64,000 bases of DNA from Candidatus Melainabacteria bacterium (GTDB lineage Bacteria; Cyanobacteriota; Vampirovibrionia; LMEP-6097): contig DUDT01000018.1 in NCBI GenBank assembly GCA_005110385.1, positions 47,314 to 111,313 of the forward strand. Direction: 5' to 3'. Below the pieces are notes generated by a model. It was given only the letters and a program-made list of their open reading frames with translations, searched no databases and was not told the origin of the DNA. Below, piece after piece: positions 63,496-64,000 of the stretch; the stretch's first letter is position 1; each line of letters begins with the position of its first letter. The translations under genes and the position numbers were made by a program.

Positions 63496-64000
63496 TTAAA
63501 GACTATTTAATTCTTCTAAATAAATTTTCTCTTCTAAATTTAGCTTTTCTAAATCACCTTTAGCTTCTTGAATCCTTTCCTCAGGAGCCTTATTTAACAT
63601 AGAAGCTAAACGAGTCTCTAATTGCTGCTTGGATTTATTTAGCTTACTAAGTTTATCTTCTAGATTGGTTTTTAGTTTATCTATGTCGGCTAAGCCTTGT
63701 AACGGAATATGAAAAAATATCTCTTGGGACTGCTCGCAATCTCCAATTTCTGCGTTTTCGTCGTCCTCATGATCCTCATGTACTCCGAGTACATTGCGGT
63801 CATTCGTCCTCCTCAGCCTTGAACTTGCACGATTGTGAGCAGTCCCATCTTTAAGCTGCTCGCAATCTCCAATTTCTGCGTTTTCGTCGCCCTCATGATC
63901 CTCATGTACTCCGAGTACATTGCGGTCATTCGTCCTCCTCAGCCTTGAACTTGCACGATTGTGAGCAGTCCCATCTTTAAGCTGCTCGCAATCTCCAATT
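63496..64000 (-). CDS. valS: Valyl-tRNA synthetase, C-terminal part, with tandem in-frame repeats
   Basis: The frame is open from the right edge to a TAA at 63496, and the start lies outside the window. The last about 75 codons match the ValS C-terminal tRNA-binding arm: FHIPLQGLADIDKLKTNLED, then LETRLASMLNKAPEERIQEAK and LEKLNLEEKIYLEELNSL. Directly before FHIPLQGL, where the barrel strand should continue, at least two full tandem copies and the start of a third copy of the 126-bp element are read through in frame. They add over 90 hydrophilic residues of the type ENAEIGD and RRTNDRNV. Whether the enzyme remains active cannot be read here. Confidence 0.88.
   Translation of the reverse strand, partial: IGDCEQLKDGTAHNRASSRLRRTNDRNVLGVHEDHEGDENAEIGDCEQLKDGTAHNRASSRLRRTNDRNVLGVHEDHEDDENAEIGDCEQSQEIFFHIPLQGLADIDKLKTNLEDKLSKLNKSKQQLETRLASMLNKAPEERIQEAKGDLEKLNLEEKIYLEELNSL
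63726..64000 (-). repeat. Tandem palindromic in-frame element (two full units plus the start of a third) in valS
   Basis: Unit 1 runs 63726-63846, with ends GGGACTGCTC / GAGCAGTCCC and centre at 63786, where ATGTACTCCGAGTACAT is itself a palindrome. Further units begin at 63856 and 63982, an exact 126-bp period (42 codons). The units differ by only a few bases, so the array expanded recently. The array continues past the window edge. Confidence 0.92.

Overview
The window is AT-rich, densely packed bacterial DNA, with many 1-15 bp overlaps and divergent gene pairs separated by as little as 23 bp. The gene content (ClpC with a UVR motif, sigma-28, MlaE, PhoX, a methionine gamma-lyase-family protein, an ABC/FtsX/AttH export set, stand-alone TrpE and a NarL-type regulator) suggests a diderm, probably flagellated bacterium. 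My best guess is a non-photosynthetic cyanobacterial relative (Vampirovibrionia/Melainabacteria type). This is an inference from gene content; there is no rRNA here to settle it. I saw no rRNA, tRNA, CRISPR array or transposase gene.

Layout, left to right. 1-3.4 kb, minus strand: an SDF-family transporter cut by the window edge, then rplI-tmk-UDP-glucuronate epimerase. 3.4-12.3 kb: polA, a HAD phosphatase, a probable 2OG-Fe(II) oxygenase, secA and trpE. 12.3-19.8 kb: rsmE, serS, a 51-codon ORF, argF, an unknown protein, an ABC-F ATPase and a PLP enzyme. 19.8-26 kb: a 1494-residue tandem-repeat protein and a methyltransferase. 26-33.1 kb, plus strand: ABC ATPase, FtsX permease, AttH-like lipocalin, acpS, a GT9 glycosyltransferase with no ordinary start codon, and rseP. 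33.1-40.4 kb, minus strand: mlaE, alaS and ftsH, then a small membrane protein and the flagellar-type sigma factor. 40.4-44.2 kb: an unusual response regulator behind a near-perfect sigma-28 promoter, then clpC. 44.3-52.4 kb, minus strand: an EF-hand/RTX/metallopeptidase protein, then ribBA, a MutL-HNH fusion and a large membrane spermidine-synthase-like/TPR protein. 52.5-64 kb: accessory envelope genes (exported proteins, PhoX, ATP-grasp, histidine kinase), a plsY operon, and the 3' end of valS.

The two strongest signals are these. (1) A family of about 121-bp imperfect palindromes, spaced at 126 bp (42 codons) when tandem, lies inside protein-coding genes (valS, phoX and, as a degenerate half copy, an exported protein). 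It is always in the same orientation and reading frame, so each copy adds a hydrophilic peptide without breaking the gene. It resembles the Rickettsia palindromic elements in behaviour, but the sequence is different. (2) A MutL protein has a normal GHKL ATPase half, but its C-terminal dimerisation/endonuclease half is replaced by an HNH nuclease domain.

Other notable points are a sigma-28 promoter in front of a receiver domain lacking its phospho-acceptor Asp, a conserved hairpin-like dyad in the leader of two genes, a probable non-AUG start, and a roughly 75-residue insertion in SecA.
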